A stretch of DNA of 44,946 nucleotides, taken from assembly GCA_007692435.1 (NCBI GenBank), contig RECA01000094.1:1-44946 (forward strand), written 5' to 3'. Source of the stretch: Thioalkalivibrio sp. (GTDB lineage: Bacteria; Pseudomonadota; Gammaproteobacteria; Ectothiorhodospirales; Ectothiorhodospiraceae). The position numbers were made by a program, and so were the translations under genes. Below, piece by piece: positions 34,869-44,056 of this stretch (positions are counted from its first letter, which is position 1; the number at the start of each line of letters is the position of its first letter). The notes under the pieces are model-generated. The model ran no database searches. It was not told the DNA's origin and saw nothing but the letters and a program-made list of their open reading frames with translations.

Positions 34869-36349
34869 CGTCCATTGCCTCCCGCCGCCGGCAGCGTGAT
34901 CACGAAACGCGTGCCGGGTTGCCATTCACGATCCAGCCAGAGCTCGCCGCCATGGTCCTCGACGGCCGCGTGGGCGACGGCCAGCCCGAGGCCGGTGCCC
35001 TGCCCGGTCGGCTTGGTGGTGAAAAAGGGTTCGAAGAGCTGGTGCGCGTCCTCTTCCGCGATCCCGGGGCCATCGTCGGTTACGCTGATTTCCACCCCGT
35101 GCGGCGCGTCGTTCGCGAGCCGCCGCCAGTCAATGCGGACCCGCCGGCTGGCCGCATGGATCGCATTCTCGATCAGGTTGCCCAGCGCCTGTTCGAGCCG
35201 GGCGGGGTCGGCACGCAGGGTGAGTGCATCGTCCTCCCCGGCATCGCTGCCGGACCCGGTCTCGACCTCGATTTCCGGACGCCCGGCCCCGATCCGCACC
35301 CTCGTGACGACGTCAGCCACCAGGGCCGGCAGGACGATCTCCCGCGTGTTCAGCGGGTTGCGCCGTGCGAAGTTCAGGAGCTGGCGCACGATGTGCTCCA
35401 CGCGGCGCAGCTCCGCCAGCAGGCTGCGGATCTCCGCGATCGCCGACGAGTCCTCGGGCATCTCGCGCCGTGCCCGCTGCGCGCGACCGGCAATCACCCC
35501 CAGCGGCGTGCCGAGCTCGTGCGCAACGCCCGCCGCCAGTTGACCGATCGCGGCCAGCTTCTCGGACTGGCGCAGCTTCTCTTCCAGCTCCGTGCGCCGG
35601 GCACGCTGCGCCTCCAGCGCCCGCTCCGAATCCTCGCGCCGAGCGATCATCTCGTTCATCGTGGTCGCGAGCAGGCGCAGCTCCTGAGGCCCCTGCTCCG
35701 GTACGCGCAAACCACGGGTCCCGTCGCCGACCTGGCGCATCGCGTCCGCCAACCGGCTGACGTGGCGGCCGACCGCGCGGTGATATCCAATCAGTACCAC
35801 CAGCAGGAACAGCGCCGACAACAGCCCGATCGCCAGCGTACCCTGCCAGCGCATCTGTGCGATGTAGGCCTGGAACCGGGTCACGTCCCGGGTGATCTGC
35901 AGCAGTCCGATGATCCGGCCACCGGCATCCGTCAGCGGCAGAAAGAAGGAAAAGACCTCGCGACCCTGCCGTTCCTCGAAGGCGCCCTGGCTACCGCCCT
36001 CGGTGATCACGCGGGCCTCGCGCCGGCGCTCGAGCAGCGGGCTGCGCGGGCCGCTGGTCGCGACCAGATCTCCGTGGAAGTCGTACACGTAGACGCCGAA
36101 GACCTGCTCGAGCTGAAAGGCGGAGTCCAGGGCCTGCTGCACGTCCAGCGCGTCCCGCCGGATCATCGCGGTCGAAATGGGCAGTCGGATGGATCGCGCC
36201 ACCAGTTCAATGTCCTCCTGCATGCGCAGCTCCATCTGGTGTTCGAATTCGCGGAGCCCCAGCAGCCCCAGCGCCACGAGCAGCCCCAGCAGCGGCAACA
36301 GCACGAAGGCGATCACGGCGTTGCGCAGATTGTTGAATCGCAGGAACAT
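34865..36349 (-). CDS. Membrane sensor histidine kinase paired with the NtrC-type regulator
   Basis: A 494-residue kinase. TM1 is about 10-32. A periplasmic sensor of about 120 residues (LVARSIRLPISTAMIRRDAL ... GRIIGLLQITRD) resembles double-headed or CACHE-like sensors. TM2 is about 170-189, then HAMP and a coiled coil lead to the phosphotransfer helix with His277 in AAGVAHELGTPLGVI. The ATPase domain has LGNLIENAIHAA, DDGPGIAEED, LFEPFFTTKPTGQGTGLGLA. The HELGTPL and FFTTKP forms are typical of NtrB/ZraS/AtoS-type kinases. ATG 36349 gives TM1 directly; no good ribosome site is visible, so the start is less sure. The leader contains a terminator (see 36456). Confidence 0.88.
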   Translation of the reverse strand: MFLRFNNLRNAVIAFVLLPLLGLLVALGLLGLREFEHQMELRMQEDIELVARSIRLPISTAMIRRDALDVQQALDSAFQLEQVFGVYVYDFHGDLVATSGPRSPLLERRREARVITEGGSQGAFEERQGREVFSFFLPLTDAGGRIIGLLQITRDVTRFQAYIAQMRWQGTLAIGLLSALFLLVVLIGYHRAVGRHVSRLADAMRQVGDGTRGLRVPEQGPQELRLLATTMNEMIARREDSERALEAQRARRTELEEKLRQSEKLAAIGQLAAGVAHELGTPLGVIAGRAQRARREMPEDSSAIAEIRSLLAELRRVEHIVRQLLNFARRNPLNTREIVLPALVADVVTRVRIGAGRPEIEVETGSGSDAGEDDALTLRADPARLEQALGNLIENAIHAASRRVRIDWRRLANDAPHGVEISVTDDGPGIAEEDAHQLFEPFFTTKPTGQGTGLGLAVAHAAVEDHGGELWLDREWQPGTRFVITLPAAGGNGR

Positions 36350-36455
36350 CGAGTGGTAAGAAGGCAGGGGAAGGCCTACATGGGTATCAGAATCCGGCGG
36401 AAGTTGCGAATTCGGGACGCGCCGGGGTGCCCGGCCCCACCCTATGGAGGACCCG

Positions 36456-36485
36456 AAAAAAAAGGCGCGGACCGAAGTCCGCGCC
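36456..36485 (-). terminator. Strong intrinsic terminator with UUCG loop
   Basis: On the minus strand GGCGCGGAC-TTCG-GTCCGCGCC is followed by eight T. A 9-bp GC stem, stable tetraloop and U8 make this the best terminator in the window. It lies 106 bp before the kinase start and after no protein gene, so it ends a small RNA or attenuates the kinase operon. Confidence 0.9.
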
Positions 36486-36551
36486 AATTAACCACCAAAG
36501 GAGGATGGAGGAGTACGCTGACGGTTGCGGGGGGGCAACCAATCAACGTAT
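36456..36551 (-). ncRNA. Candidate small RNA or attenuated leader, C-rich
   Basis: A transcript of about 95 nt is predicted from the promoter at 36558-36584 to the U8 terminator. It contains a hairpin with an exposed C6 loop (GGTTGC-CCCCCC-GCAACC, 36523-36540), then an unpaired pyrimidine stretch with repeated CTCC (ACTCCTCCATCCTCC, complementary to Shine-Dalgarno sequences), then the terminator. There is no convincing coding frame. C-rich loops of this kind are the seed regions of many ribosome-site-blocking small RNAs. Alternatively it is the 5' leader of the kinase/regulator operon, with read-through controlled at the terminator. Start position is approximate. Confidence 0.6.
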
Positions 36552-36557
36552 GAGCAT

Positions 36558-36584
36558 GTTCTAATATATGCCCTTCCCTGTCAA
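36558..36584 (-). promoter_or_regulatory. Promoter of the small RNA/leader
   Basis: On the minus strand a perfect TTGACA (36579-36584) is followed at 15 bp by TAGAAC (36558-36563) within an AT-rich stretch (TATATTAGAACAT). The spacing is short, but the -35 is consensus. The start is expected near 36551. Confidence 0.6.
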
Positions 36585-36676
36585 CCCCGCACTGCAAAAA
36601 AATGATTCGCCGCTGCCAATGGCGGCCGCGGGGCGCGTTTGCAACAATGTGGCCCGAACCCTGAACGGCCACCGCC

Positions 36677-37333
36677 ATGCTTGGATTCCACAGCATTCCC
36701 GTCACCGCCTTCGAACAGAACGCCACCCTGATCTGGTGCGAGCAGACGCGGGAGGCCGCCTGGGTCGATCCCGGTGGTTCCCCGGAACGGCTGCTCGAGG
36801 CCGCACGCGAACGCGGCCTGGAACTGCGCCAGATCCTGCTGACCCACGGTCACCTCGACCACGTCGGGGGTGCCCGCGAACTCGCGGACCTCGCCTCGGT
36901 CCCGATCATCGGCCCGGGAGAGGCCGACCGCTTCTGGCTTGAACAGCTGCCGATGCAGTCGCGGATGTTCGGCGCCGACGAGGTGCAGCCGTTCCTGCCC
37001 GACCGCTGGCTCGCCGAGGGCGAGACGGTCCGGGTCGGCGACCAGGTGCTGGACGTCTACGCGTGCCCGGGGCACACCCCGGGCCACGTGATCTTCCACC
37101 ACGCGCCGAGCCGCCTGGCCCTGGTGGGCGACGTGCTGTTCGCCGGGAGCATCGGACGGACCGACTTCCCACGGGGCAACCACGCCGATCTGTTGCAGTC
37201 GATCGCCGACAAGCTCTGGCCGCTGGGCGACGACACGCGCTTCGTGCCGGGACACGGCCCGATGTCCACCTTCGGGCGGGAACGCCAGAGCAACCCGTTC
37301 GTCGGCGATGCGGTGCTGGGGTCGGGGGGTTGA
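36677..37333 (+). CDS. Glyoxalase II-like metallo-hydrolase (YcbL type)
   Basis: A 218-residue metallo-beta-lactamase-fold hydrolase with a complete site: THGHLDHVGG (about 56-65), CPGHTPGHV, GDVLFAGSIGRTDFPRGN and VPGHGPMSTFGRERQSNPFV at the end. The last motif and size match E. coli YcbL, a type II glyoxalase that hydrolyses S-lactoylglutathione slowly. Here glutathione amide may be the natural thiol, given the reductase at 5.5 kb; this is inference. The ribosome site is weak. The 5' gap holds the divergent small RNA promoter. It is convergent with htpX. Confidence 0.87.
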   Translation: MLGFHSIPVTAFEQNATLIWCEQTREAAWVDPGGSPERLLEAARERGLELRQILLTHGHLDHVGGARELADLASVPIIGPGEADRFWLEQLPMQSRMFGADEVQPFLPDRWLAEGETVRVGDQVLDVYACPGHTPGHVIFHHAPSRLALVGDVLFAGSIGRTDFPRGNHADLLQSIADKLWPLGDDTRFVPGHGPMSTFGRERQSNPFVGDAVLGSGG

Positions 37334-37347
37334 CGTGAGAGTCGCGT

Positions 37348-37392
37348 AGCCCTCCCTCCCGCTTGCGGGCGCTTACGGGAGAAGGGGCTTTT
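37348..37392 (+). terminator. Terminator between convergent hydrolase and htpX genes
   Basis: AGCCCTCCCTCCCG pairs imperfectly with CGGGAGAAGGGGCT, with a small inner hairpin (CCGCTTGCGGG-like). TTTTC follows on the plus strand. It lies 14 bp after the hydrolase stop. Confidence 0.55.
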
Positions 37393-37417
37393 CGTCGTCG
37401 GGGCGCGCGGCCGCGAC

Positions 37418-38305
37418 TCAGCGCATCGCCTTCAGGGCCATGATCCGCTCCTCGATCGGCGGGTGGGTCATGAACAGGCGCTTGATGCCCTGCCGCACGC
37501 CACCGCGGATGCCGAAGGCCGCCATCTGATCCGGCATGTCGACCGGTCGTCCGGAGGCACGGGCCAGCGACTCCAGGGCACCGACCATCTTGTCACGACC
37601 GGCCAGGCGTGCACCGGCCTGGTCCGCCCGGAACTCGCGCTGGCGCGAGAACCACATCACGATGATCGAGGCCAGGATCGCGAGCAGGATCTCCATCACG
37701 ATGGTGGTGATCCAGAACGCGGGCCCGTGACCCGACTCGTTCTTGAAGACCACCCGGTCCACGAAGTGCCCGGCCACGCGCGCGAGGAAGATCACGAAGG
37801 TGTTCACCACGCCCTGGATCAACGCCAGCGTGACCATGTCGCCATTCGCGACGTGACCCACCTCGTGGCCCAGCACCGCCTCGACCTCGCCCTGGTCCAT
37901 GTTGCGCATCAACCCGGTGCTGACCGCCACCAGCGCGTTGTTGCGGCTCATCCCGGTCGCGAAGGCGTTGGGATCCGGCGAGTCGTAAATGCCCACCTCG
38001 GGCATGCCGATACCGGATTCGCGAGCCTGCCGCTTCACGGTCTCGAACAGCCACTGTTCGGTCGCGTTGCGCGGCTTCTCGATCACGTGCACCTTCATGG
38101 TCTTCTTGGCCATCCACTTGGAGATGGCCAGCGAGATGAAGGACCCGCCGAATCCGAACACGGCCGCGAAGATGAGCAGGGCGTTCAGATTGAGATCGAC
38201 GCCCTCCTCGTCGAGGATGCGCTCCACCCCGAGCAGGCGCAGCACGATGCTGAGGACCACGATAATCGCGAGGTTGGTCCCAAGAAACAGCAGGATACGC
38301 TTCAT
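37418..38305 (-). CDS. htpX: Membrane zinc protease HtpX
   Basis: A 295-residue inner-membrane metalloprotease. Two N-terminal helices (about 5-25 and 40-60) are followed by the zinc motif HEVGH (147-151), two more helices ([34 protein letters not shown]) and the third ligand in [27 protein letters not shown] ends it. The [20 protein letters not shown] stretch is typical. It degrades misfolded membrane proteins with FtsH and is usually stress-induced. The promoter region carries a 13-bp tandem repeat. A GGGAGTC site lies before the ATG. Confidence 0.95.
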   Translation of the reverse strand: MKRILLFLGTNLAIIVVLSIVLRLLGVERILDEEGVDLNLNALLIFAAVFGFGGSFISLAISKWMAKKTMKVHVIEKPRNATEQWLFETVKRQARESGIGMPEVGIYDSPDPNAFATGMSRNNALVAVSTGLMRNMDQGEVEAVLGHEVGHVANGDMVTLALIQGVVNTFVIFLARVAGHFVDRVVFKNESGHGPAFWITTIVMEILLAILASIIVMWFSRQREFRADQAGARLAGRDKMVGALESLARASGRPVDMPDQMAAFGIRGGVRQGIKRLFMTHPPIEERIMALKAMR

Positions 38306-38373
38306 GTTGACTCCCGAAAGCCCATAAGGAAACGGCGATACCCGCTATTAGATGGGGCACCGGGCCGTAAATT

Positions 38374-38438
38374 CAAGTGGGGCACGCAAGTGGGACACGC
38401 AAGTGGGACACGCAAGTGGGACACGCAAGTGGGACACG
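38374..38438. repeat. 13-bp tandem repeat, five units
   Basis: CAAGTGGGACACG is repeated head to tail: four exact units (38387-38438) and one with GGGG for GGGA (38374-38386). It starts 69 bp upstream of the htpX ATG and ends 8 bp after the parC stop. Slippage could change copy number and htpX promoter spacing. There are no spacers, so it is not CRISPR. Confidence 0.9.
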
Positions 38439-38446
38439 GGATGCAC

Positions 38447-40699
38447 TCAGCCCTGCACATCCAGACGTTCCACCTTCTGGTAACCGCGTGGCAGCCTGTG
38501 CCCCCGGCGCCCGCGGTCGGCCTCGTAGCCGGCCCACTCGGACGGCCCCATGCCCTTGAACCTCCGACCGGAGTACACGATCAGCGTCCCGTCCTGCGGC
38601 AACACCGCCGCGGCCACCACCCGTTCCTTGCCCTCCTTCAGCCGCGCGGCGGGAATGCCGATGATCTTGTTGCCCTTGCCGCGCGCCATCTCCGGCAGTT
38701 CCGCGGCGGGCACGATCAGCAGGTAGCCCTCCGACGTCACCAGCGCAAGACGGTCACTCGCGGGATCCCGCACGCGCAGCGGCGGCAGCACGTCGGCGCC
38801 CTTCGGCACGGAGAGCACGGTCTTGCCCGACTTCTGGCGGCTGAAGAGATCGCCGAGCCGCGCAATGAACCCGTAGCCGTGATCGGTGGCCAGCAGCCAC
38901 GTCTCTTCCGGCGCACCCGAGGCCAGGCCGACGAAGTGGCCGCCGTCCGCCGCCGCCACCCGGCCCGAGAGCGGCTCGCCCTGCCCGCGCGCCGACGGCA
39001 GCGTGTGCGCGGGCAGCGTGTAGGCGCGCCCGGTGGAATGCAGGAAGGCCACCGGCTGGTTGCTGCGGCCCGCGAGCGCCGCCAGGAATCCGTCCCCGGC
39101 CTTGTAGTTCAGTCCCGTCGGATCGACCTCGTGACCCTTTGCAGCGCGCACCCAGCCCATCTTGGAGAGCACGATGGTCAGGGGCTCGGTGGGCACCAGC
39201 GCGGTCTCGTCCAGGGCCTGCGCGGCCGCGCGCTCGACCAGCGGCGCTCTACGGTCGTCGCCGAAGGTCTCGGCATCCGCGCGGATCTCGTCCGCGACCA
39301 GGCGCTTCAGTCGCCTGTCCGAGCCAAGGATCTTCTCGAGCTGTTCGCGTTCGGCGGCCAGTTCGTCCTGTTCGCCGCGGATCTTCATCTCCTCGAGCTT
39401 CGCGAGGTGGCGCAGCTTCAGCTCCAGGATCGCCTCCGCCTGGATGTCGGTGAGCCCGAAGCGCTCCATCAGCACCGGCTTGGGCTTGTCGTTCTCCCGG
39501 ATGATGCGGATCACCTCGTCGATGTTCAGGTAGGCGATCAACAGGCCTTCCAGCACGTGCAGCCGGGCCAGCACCTTGTCCAGGCGCCACTGCAACCGCC
39601 GGCGTACCGTGTGCACGCGGAACCCGAGCCATTCCTCCAGCAGCGCCCGCAGATCCTTCACCCGCGGCCGTCCGTCCAGGCCGATCAGGTTCATGTTGAC
39701 CCGGTAGCTCTTCTCGAGGTCGGTGGTCGCGAACAGGTGCGCCATCAGCGACTCGACATCGATGCGCTGGCTGCGTGGCGTGATCACCAGCCGGGTCGGG
39801 TGCTCGTGGTCGGATTCGTCGCGCAGGTCCTCCACCATCGGGAGCTTCTTCGCGTTGATCTGGGCCGCGATCTGTTCCAGCACGCGGGATCCGGAGGCCT
39901 GGTACGGCAGCGCGGTGATCAGGATGTCGCCGTTCTCGCGCTCGTAGCGGGCGCGGGCGCGCACCGAGCCGTGACCGTGCGCGTAGAGCCGCCGGAGCTC
40001 CTCGCGCGGGGTGATGATCTCGGCCTCGCTCGGGAAGTCCGGTCCCTGGATGTGCTCCAGCAGCTCGTCGAGCGACGCACCGGGATGTTCCAGCAGGTGC
40101 ACGCAGGCCGCCGCGACCTCGCGCAGGTTGTGCGGCAGGATGTCCGTGGCCATGCCCACCGCGATGCCGGTGGCGCCGTTCAGCAGCACGTTGGGCAGGC
40201 GCGCCGGCAGCATCTTCGGCTCCTCGAGGGTGCCATCGAAGTTGGGCGCCCAGTCCACGGTACCCTGGCCCAGCTCGGAGAGCAGCACCTGGGCATAGCG
40301 CGCCAGCCGCGACTCCGTGTAGCGCATTGCCGCAAAGCTCTTCGGGTCGTCGGGTGAACCCCAGTTGCCCTGCCCGTCCACGAAGGGATACCGGTAGGAG
40401 AAGGACTGGGCCATCAGCACCATGGCCTCGTAGCACGCGCTGTCGCCATGCGGGTGGAACTTGCCGAGCACGTCGCCCACGGTACGCGCGGACTTCTTGT
40501 ACTTCGCGGTCGCCGACAGCCCCAGCTCGCTCATCGCGTAGATGATCCGGCGCTGGACCGGCTTCAGACCGTCGCTGATGTGCGGCAGCGCGCGGTCGAG
40601 AATCACGTACATGGAATAGTCCAGGTAGGCCTTTTCCGTGAAATCCTTCAACGGAAGCTGCTCGGCGTCCTGGAAATCGAGGGTCAGGTTGTCGGGCAT
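38447..40699 (-). CDS. parC: DNA topoisomerase IV subunit A
   Basis: A 750-residue protein of E. coli ParC length. It shows [39 protein letters not shown], the quinolone-determining region ([20 protein letters not shown]) with wild-type Ser and Glu, and the catalytic Tyr in [33 protein letters not shown], the coiled-coil arms and C-terminal beta-propeller blades follow. The C-terminal blades lack the GyrA box, supporting ParC over GyrA. It decatenates daughter chromosomes with ParE. There is no parE in the window. It is divergent from the cardiolipin-synthase gene. Confidence 0.96.
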   Translation of the reverse strand: MPDNLTLDFQDAEQLPLKDFTEKAYLDYSMYVILDRALPHISDGLKPVQRRIIYAMSELGLSATAKYKKSARTVGDVLGKFHPHGDSACYEAMVLMAQSFSYRYPFVDGQGNWGSPDDPKSFAAMRYTESRLARYAQVLLSELGQGTVDWAPNFDGTLEEPKMLPARLPNVLLNGATGIAVGMATDILPHNLREVAAACVHLLEHPGASLDELLEHIQGPDFPSEAEIITPREELRRLYAHGHGSVRARARYERENGDILITALPYQASGSRVLEQIAAQINAKKLPMVEDLRDESDHEHPTRLVITPRSQRIDVESLMAHLFATTDLEKSYRVNMNLIGLDGRPRVKDLRALLEEWLGFRVHTVRRRLQWRLDKVLARLHVLEGLLIAYLNIDEVIRIIRENDKPKPVLMERFGLTDIQAEAILELKLRHLAKLEEMKIRGEQDELAAEREQLEKILGSDRRLKRLVADEIRADAETFGDDRRAPLVERAAAQALDETALVPTEPLTIVLSKMGWVRAAKGHEVDPTGLNYKAGDGFLAALAGRSNQPVAFLHSTGRAYTLPAHTLPSARGQGEPLSGRVAAADGGHFVGLASGAPEETWLLATDHGYGFIARLGDLFSRQKSGKTVLSVPKGADVLPPLRVRDPASDRLALVTSEGYLLIVPAAELPEMARGKGNKIIGIPAARLKEGKERVVAAAVLPQDGTLIVYSGRRFKGMGPSEWAGYEADRGRRGHRLPRGYQKVERLDVQG

Positions 40700-40834
40700 G
40701 GCGTTGCTCGGTCTCCCAGTGCGTGGCGGGGCGCCCATGCCGCAACGACGGTTTGCCCGACCCGCGGCGCCGCCGTACTGTAGCCACTCTTGCGCCTGCA
40801 TGCCATCGGATGAACCGGCGCCCGGAGGAAGACC

Positions 40835-42259
40835 GTGGACGTGGAGACCGGCTGGATCACCAGCGGCATTGCCGTGGCCGTGTTTCTGGTGGCCGTGGTC
40901 AGCGCGGTGCACGCAGTGCTGCAGCGGCGCGAGACCGGTGCCGTGATCGCCTGGGTCGGCCTGATCTTCCTGCTGCCGCTGGCCGGCTCGGTGCTCTACT
41001 GGCTGTTCGGCATCAACCGCATCCGGCGGCGCGCCCGCGCCCTGCGCGAGGGTCACACGCCGTCGCGGCTGCCCAGTCCGAGCCTCGCGGTGGACCCGGG
41101 GCTGGGCGAGCGCTGGCAGGGCCTGCTCGGCTCCGGCGACGCGCTCAGTCCGTTCACCGTCAGTGCCGGCAACCGGGTCACGCCGCTGTTCGACGGCGAC
41201 GAGGCCTATGATTCGATGCTCGCGGCGATCGACGGCGCAGAGCGCGGGATCGCCATGGCGACCTACATCTTCGACACCGACCGCATCGGACGGGTCTTCG
41301 CCGAACGCCTGCAGGCGGCAGTCGAGCGCGGCGTGGAGGTCCGGGTGCTGATCGACGGCATCGGCGCGCGCTACAGCCGGCGCAGCATGCTGGCACTGCT
41401 GCACCGGCTCGGGGTGCCCACCGCCGCCTTCCTGCCGGTGCACCTGCCCCGCAGCTTCGCGGCCTTCAACCTGCGCAACCACCGCAAGCTGCTGGTGGTG
41501 GACGGCGCCACCGGTTTCACGGGCGGCATGAACATCCGGCGCGGGCACTGCCGCACCGATCCGGGACGGCACCCCGTGCAGGACGTGCATTTCCGAATCG
41601 ACGGACCCGTGGTGGAACAGCTTCAGAGCATCTTTGCAGAGGACTGGGGTTTCGCGACCGGCGAAGAACTCTACGGCCCCTCCTGGTCGGTGGCCGGGAA
41701 TCCCGCGGGCAACACCGCGTGCCGCGGCCTTCCGGACGGGCCCGACGAGGACTTCGAGGTCCTGCAGTTCACGCTGCTCGCGGCCCTGGCGGAGGCCCGC
41801 GAGCGGGTCACCGTGGTCACCCCCTACTTCCTCCCCGATGTCGGCCTGCTGGCCGCATTGAAGACGGCCGCGCTGCGCGGCGTGCAGGTGGACCTGTTGC
41901 TGCCGGAGCGGAGCAACCTCCGGCCGGTGGACTGGGCCAGCAATCCGCTGCACACGGAACTGGTGGAACGCGGCTGCCGGATCTGGCTGACGCCGCCACC
42001 CTTCAACCACAGCAAGCTGATGCTGGTCGACGGCAGCTGGGTCCTGTTCGGTTCGGGCAACTGGGATCCGCGCAGCCTGCGGCTGAACTTCGAGTTCAAT
42101 CTGGAGTGCTACGACACCGACCTGGGCCACGAACTGAGCGAGTGGGCGACGCGGTTACGGCAGAGCTCCCGTCGGCTGACGCTGGAAGAGATCCGGCGCC
42201 GCCCGCTCGTGCTGCGCCTGCGCGACGGCGCCGCGCGCCTGCTTACCCCGTATCTTTGA
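40835..42259 (+). CDS. cls: Cardiolipin synthase-type phospholipase D enzyme
   Basis: A 474-residue protein. Two N-terminal helices (about 8-28 and 38-60: [20 protein letters not shown]) are followed by two PLD catalytic motifs, HxK(x)4D in [20 protein letters not shown] and again in [20 protein letters not shown]. This is the ClsA/ClsC layout for making cardiolipin from phosphatidylglycerol at the inner membrane. The start is GTG at 40835, with GGAGGAAG seven bases upstream. The [16 protein letters not shown] segment and [16 protein letters not shown] also fit the family. Whether it is ClsA, B or C cannot be settled here. Confidence 0.9.
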   Translation: MDVETGWITSGIAVAVFLVAVVSAVHAVLQRRETGAVIAWVGLIFLLPLAGSVLYWLFGINRIRRRARALREGHTPSRLPSPSLAVDPGLGERWQGLLGSGDALSPFTVSAGNRVTPLFDGDEAYDSMLAAIDGAERGIAMATYIFDTDRIGRVFAERLQAAVERGVEVRVLIDGIGARYSRRSMLALLHRLGVPTAAFLPVHLPRSFAAFNLRNHRKLLVVDGATGFTGGMNIRRGHCRTDPGRHPVQDVHFRIDGPVVEQLQSIFAEDWGFATGEELYGPSWSVAGNPAGNTACRGLPDGPDEDFEVLQFTLLAALAEARERVTVVTPYFLPDVGLLAALKTAALRGVQVDLLLPERSNLRPVDWASNPLHTELVERGCRIWLTPPPFNHSKLMLVDGSWVLFGSGNWDPRSLRLNFEFNLECYDTDLGHELSEWATRLRQSSRRLTLEEIRRRPLVLRLRDGAARLLTPYL

Positions 42260-42426
42260 CGTGAGAGCCGAACAATCGGCCTCTCCAGCAAAGTCCGGGG
42301 GTCCGGATGGGGTCGGCGTCCCGACCCGATCGCGCCACGCCGCCGGACGCGCTACGCTTGGGGTATGCGATGCGTGACCAGAAAAACCCGGGCGGCCCCG
42401 CGCGAGCGCAGCCACCGCCGCCAACC

Positions 42427-43254
42427 ATGATGTTCAGCCTGTTTCAACGCGAACCGCTGCTGGACGAAACCACCGCCGACTGGATCCATGCGGTCTTCGC
42501 GTGGGCCCTTCGGGAACAGGGCCGGAAGATCTTCTTCGGCGGCACGGCGCTGGTGCTGCCCACGCCCGAGTTCTTCCCGGGACGCGCCGACAACCGGCAT
42601 GCCATGGCCGAGCTGGTCTTCGAATCCGTGCGCCGGCACGCGGGACTGGGCCACTGGCCCTGCAGGCTGCTGGCCCCGGGCGAACTCGCGCCCCAGGCCT
42701 ACCCGCCCCCGCCACTGGCCAAACCGGTTCGCGCGAACGCGGATCAGGGACCCGCGGACGCATTCAGCGCGGCACCGGCGCAGTTCCGGTACGTGCCGGA
42801 TCTGGTCGACAACCCCGAGGCGCTGATCGCGAACTATGCGCGGGAATTCGCCCATCATATCGCGGCCTCGGCCACGGAGGCGCCGCCGGCCGGAGAGGAC
42901 AACTGGGGCCACGTCACCGAGCTGCTCGCAGTGTTCATGGGCTTCGGCGTGATGCTCGCGAACACCGCGTTCAATGTGCGGGTGAACGCCTGCGGATCCT
43001 GCCAGGGTCCCGCTGCAGAGCGTCCGGGATTTCTGGGGCGCGCCGAGATCGCCTACGCGCTGGCACTGTTCTGCAGGCTCAAGGACATCCCGCCACGGCG
43101 CGTGAAGGCGCACCTGGGCAGTGCACTCAGGCCCTATTTCCGCCGGGCACTGCAGGATCTCAATCGCGACCCGGACCTGCTCGCGCGCCTGCGTGGCGAC
43201 GTGCCCGCGCTGCCGGACCCTTCCCTGCCCGGCGGCTTCTCGAAGCCCTTCTGA
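42427..43254 (+). CDS. Conserved hypothetical protein with a degenerate HExxH-like motif
   Basis: A 275-residue cytosolic protein from MMFSLFQREPLLDETTADWI to GGFSKPF. It contains VLPTPEFFPGRADNRHAMAE, a Pro-rich linker, and ANYAREFAHHIAA, where a zinc-protease HExxH would have His instead of Arg. NWGHVTELLAVFMGFGVMLA and a Cys pair (ACGSC) follow. The REFAHH plus downstream ELLAVF arrangement looks like a decayed or divergent metallopeptidase site; I do not recognise the family. The start is uncertain: ATGs at 42427 and 42430 begin the conserved-looking part, while the frame is open to 42307; no clear ribosome site is seen. Confidence 0.6.
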   Translation: MMFSLFQREPLLDETTADWIHAVFAWALREQGRKIFFGGTALVLPTPEFFPGRADNRHAMAELVFESVRRHAGLGHWPCRLLAPGELAPQAYPPPPLAKPVRANADQGPADAFSAAPAQFRYVPDLVDNPEALIANYAREFAHHIAASATEAPPAGEDNWGHVTELLAVFMGFGVMLANTAFNVRVNACGSCQGPAAERPGFLGRAEIAYALALFCRLKDIPPRRVKAHLGSALRPYFRRALQDLNRDPDLLARLRGDVPALPDPSLPGGFSKPF

Positions 43255-43285
43255 GCAAACGCCGGATCGCCGGTCCGGGAGAGGC

Positions 43286-43744
43286 TCAGGGCTCGGGCGT
43301 GTTGGCCTCGTAAACCAGCCAGGCCTGGTAGATCTCGTTCGGCCAGTGACTCTGAAACCACGCGATCACCGCATCGATCTCGGATGGGGTCAGCACGTCC
43401 TCGAAGGCCGGCATGTTCCCGTGCTGCGGGTCCGAGCCCTCGCGGATGTGCTGCCGCAATTGCCAGAGGGGGTGGTGCCAGGTGTGGGCGGTGCCGTTCA
43501 GCGGAGGTGGACGCCAGCGGCCGTCGGGCAACCGCCGGAACCATTCCTCCGCGCCTTCAGCCCGTGCCCCGTGGCAGGCCGCACAATGCTCCGCGAACAC
43601 CGGGCCGCCCTGCATCACCTGGTCAACCGTGTACCAGCGACCCGTATCCGAATCACGGTGTTCGGCCTCGCGCGGCGGCTCGCCGCAGCCCGTCAGGACG
43701 AATCCGGCGACGATCGCCAGGGCAGGCAGGATTCGCTGAGGCAT
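43286..43744 (-). CDS. Cytochrome c lipoprotein (monohaem)
   Basis: A 152-residue protein. The lipoprotein signal MPQRILPALAIVAGFVLTGC places the lipid-modified Cys at residue 20. A class I cytochrome c domain follows, with the haem site CAACH (about 54-58), a Gly/Trp/Arg-rich loop (RLPDGRWRPPPLNGTAHTWH), the likely axial Met in HGNMPAFEDVL and a C-terminal helix (SEIDAVIAWFQSHWP). It is predicted to be anchored in a membrane facing the periplasm and to carry electrons. CGGAG lies eight bases before the ATG. No oxidase or dehydrogenase gene is adjacent, so its partner is unknown. It converges with the hypothetical gene. Confidence 0.87.
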   Translation of the reverse strand: MPQRILPALAIVAGFVLTGCGEPPREAEHRDSDTGRWYTVDQVMQGGPVFAEHCAACHGARAEGAEEWFRRLPDGRWRPPPLNGTAHTWHHPLWQLRQHIREGSDPQHGNMPAFEDVLTPSEIDAVIAWFQSHWPNEIYQAWLVYEANTPEP

Positions 43745-44056
43745 TGCTACTCCGTGCTTGACTGAGGGCGGATACGGTGACGATACGGCGGCTTGCGGGG
43801 GAGGGTCCAATTCGGCGCTGGGTGCAGGGACGCCCTGTCGCCGATGGGTCGCGGCCGGGAAGCAGGACCGCAGGAGATGTCGAAAATATTGGTTTCGCGA
43901 CCACCACCTTGGCTACACTCCACAGACGCGTCAACATCGACCGGGATGTGCGGCACCGTACATGATCGTCCCCGGATACGGGCGCGGCACATCAGAATAG
44001 TCCCGCCAAGAACACCAACAGCCGGGGCATCAACCGCCGCAAGGAGACCAGAACTG
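43745..44056. other. Divergent intergenic region
   Basis: No gene is visible in these 312 bp between the cytochrome gene (minus) and the coiled-coil gene (plus). A possible plus-strand promoter is TTGGTT (43889-43894) with TACACT (43914-43919), but the spacing is 19 bp. A long leader of about 125 nt would follow. Nothing else stands out. Confidence 0.35.

Noticed and set aside
38374-38438. CRISPR-like array
   Set aside because: The 13-bp units are contiguous with no spacers, and no cas genes are present.
38447-40699. Quinolone-resistance change in parC
   Set aside because: The determining region reads [11 protein letters not shown] with wild-type Ser and Glu.
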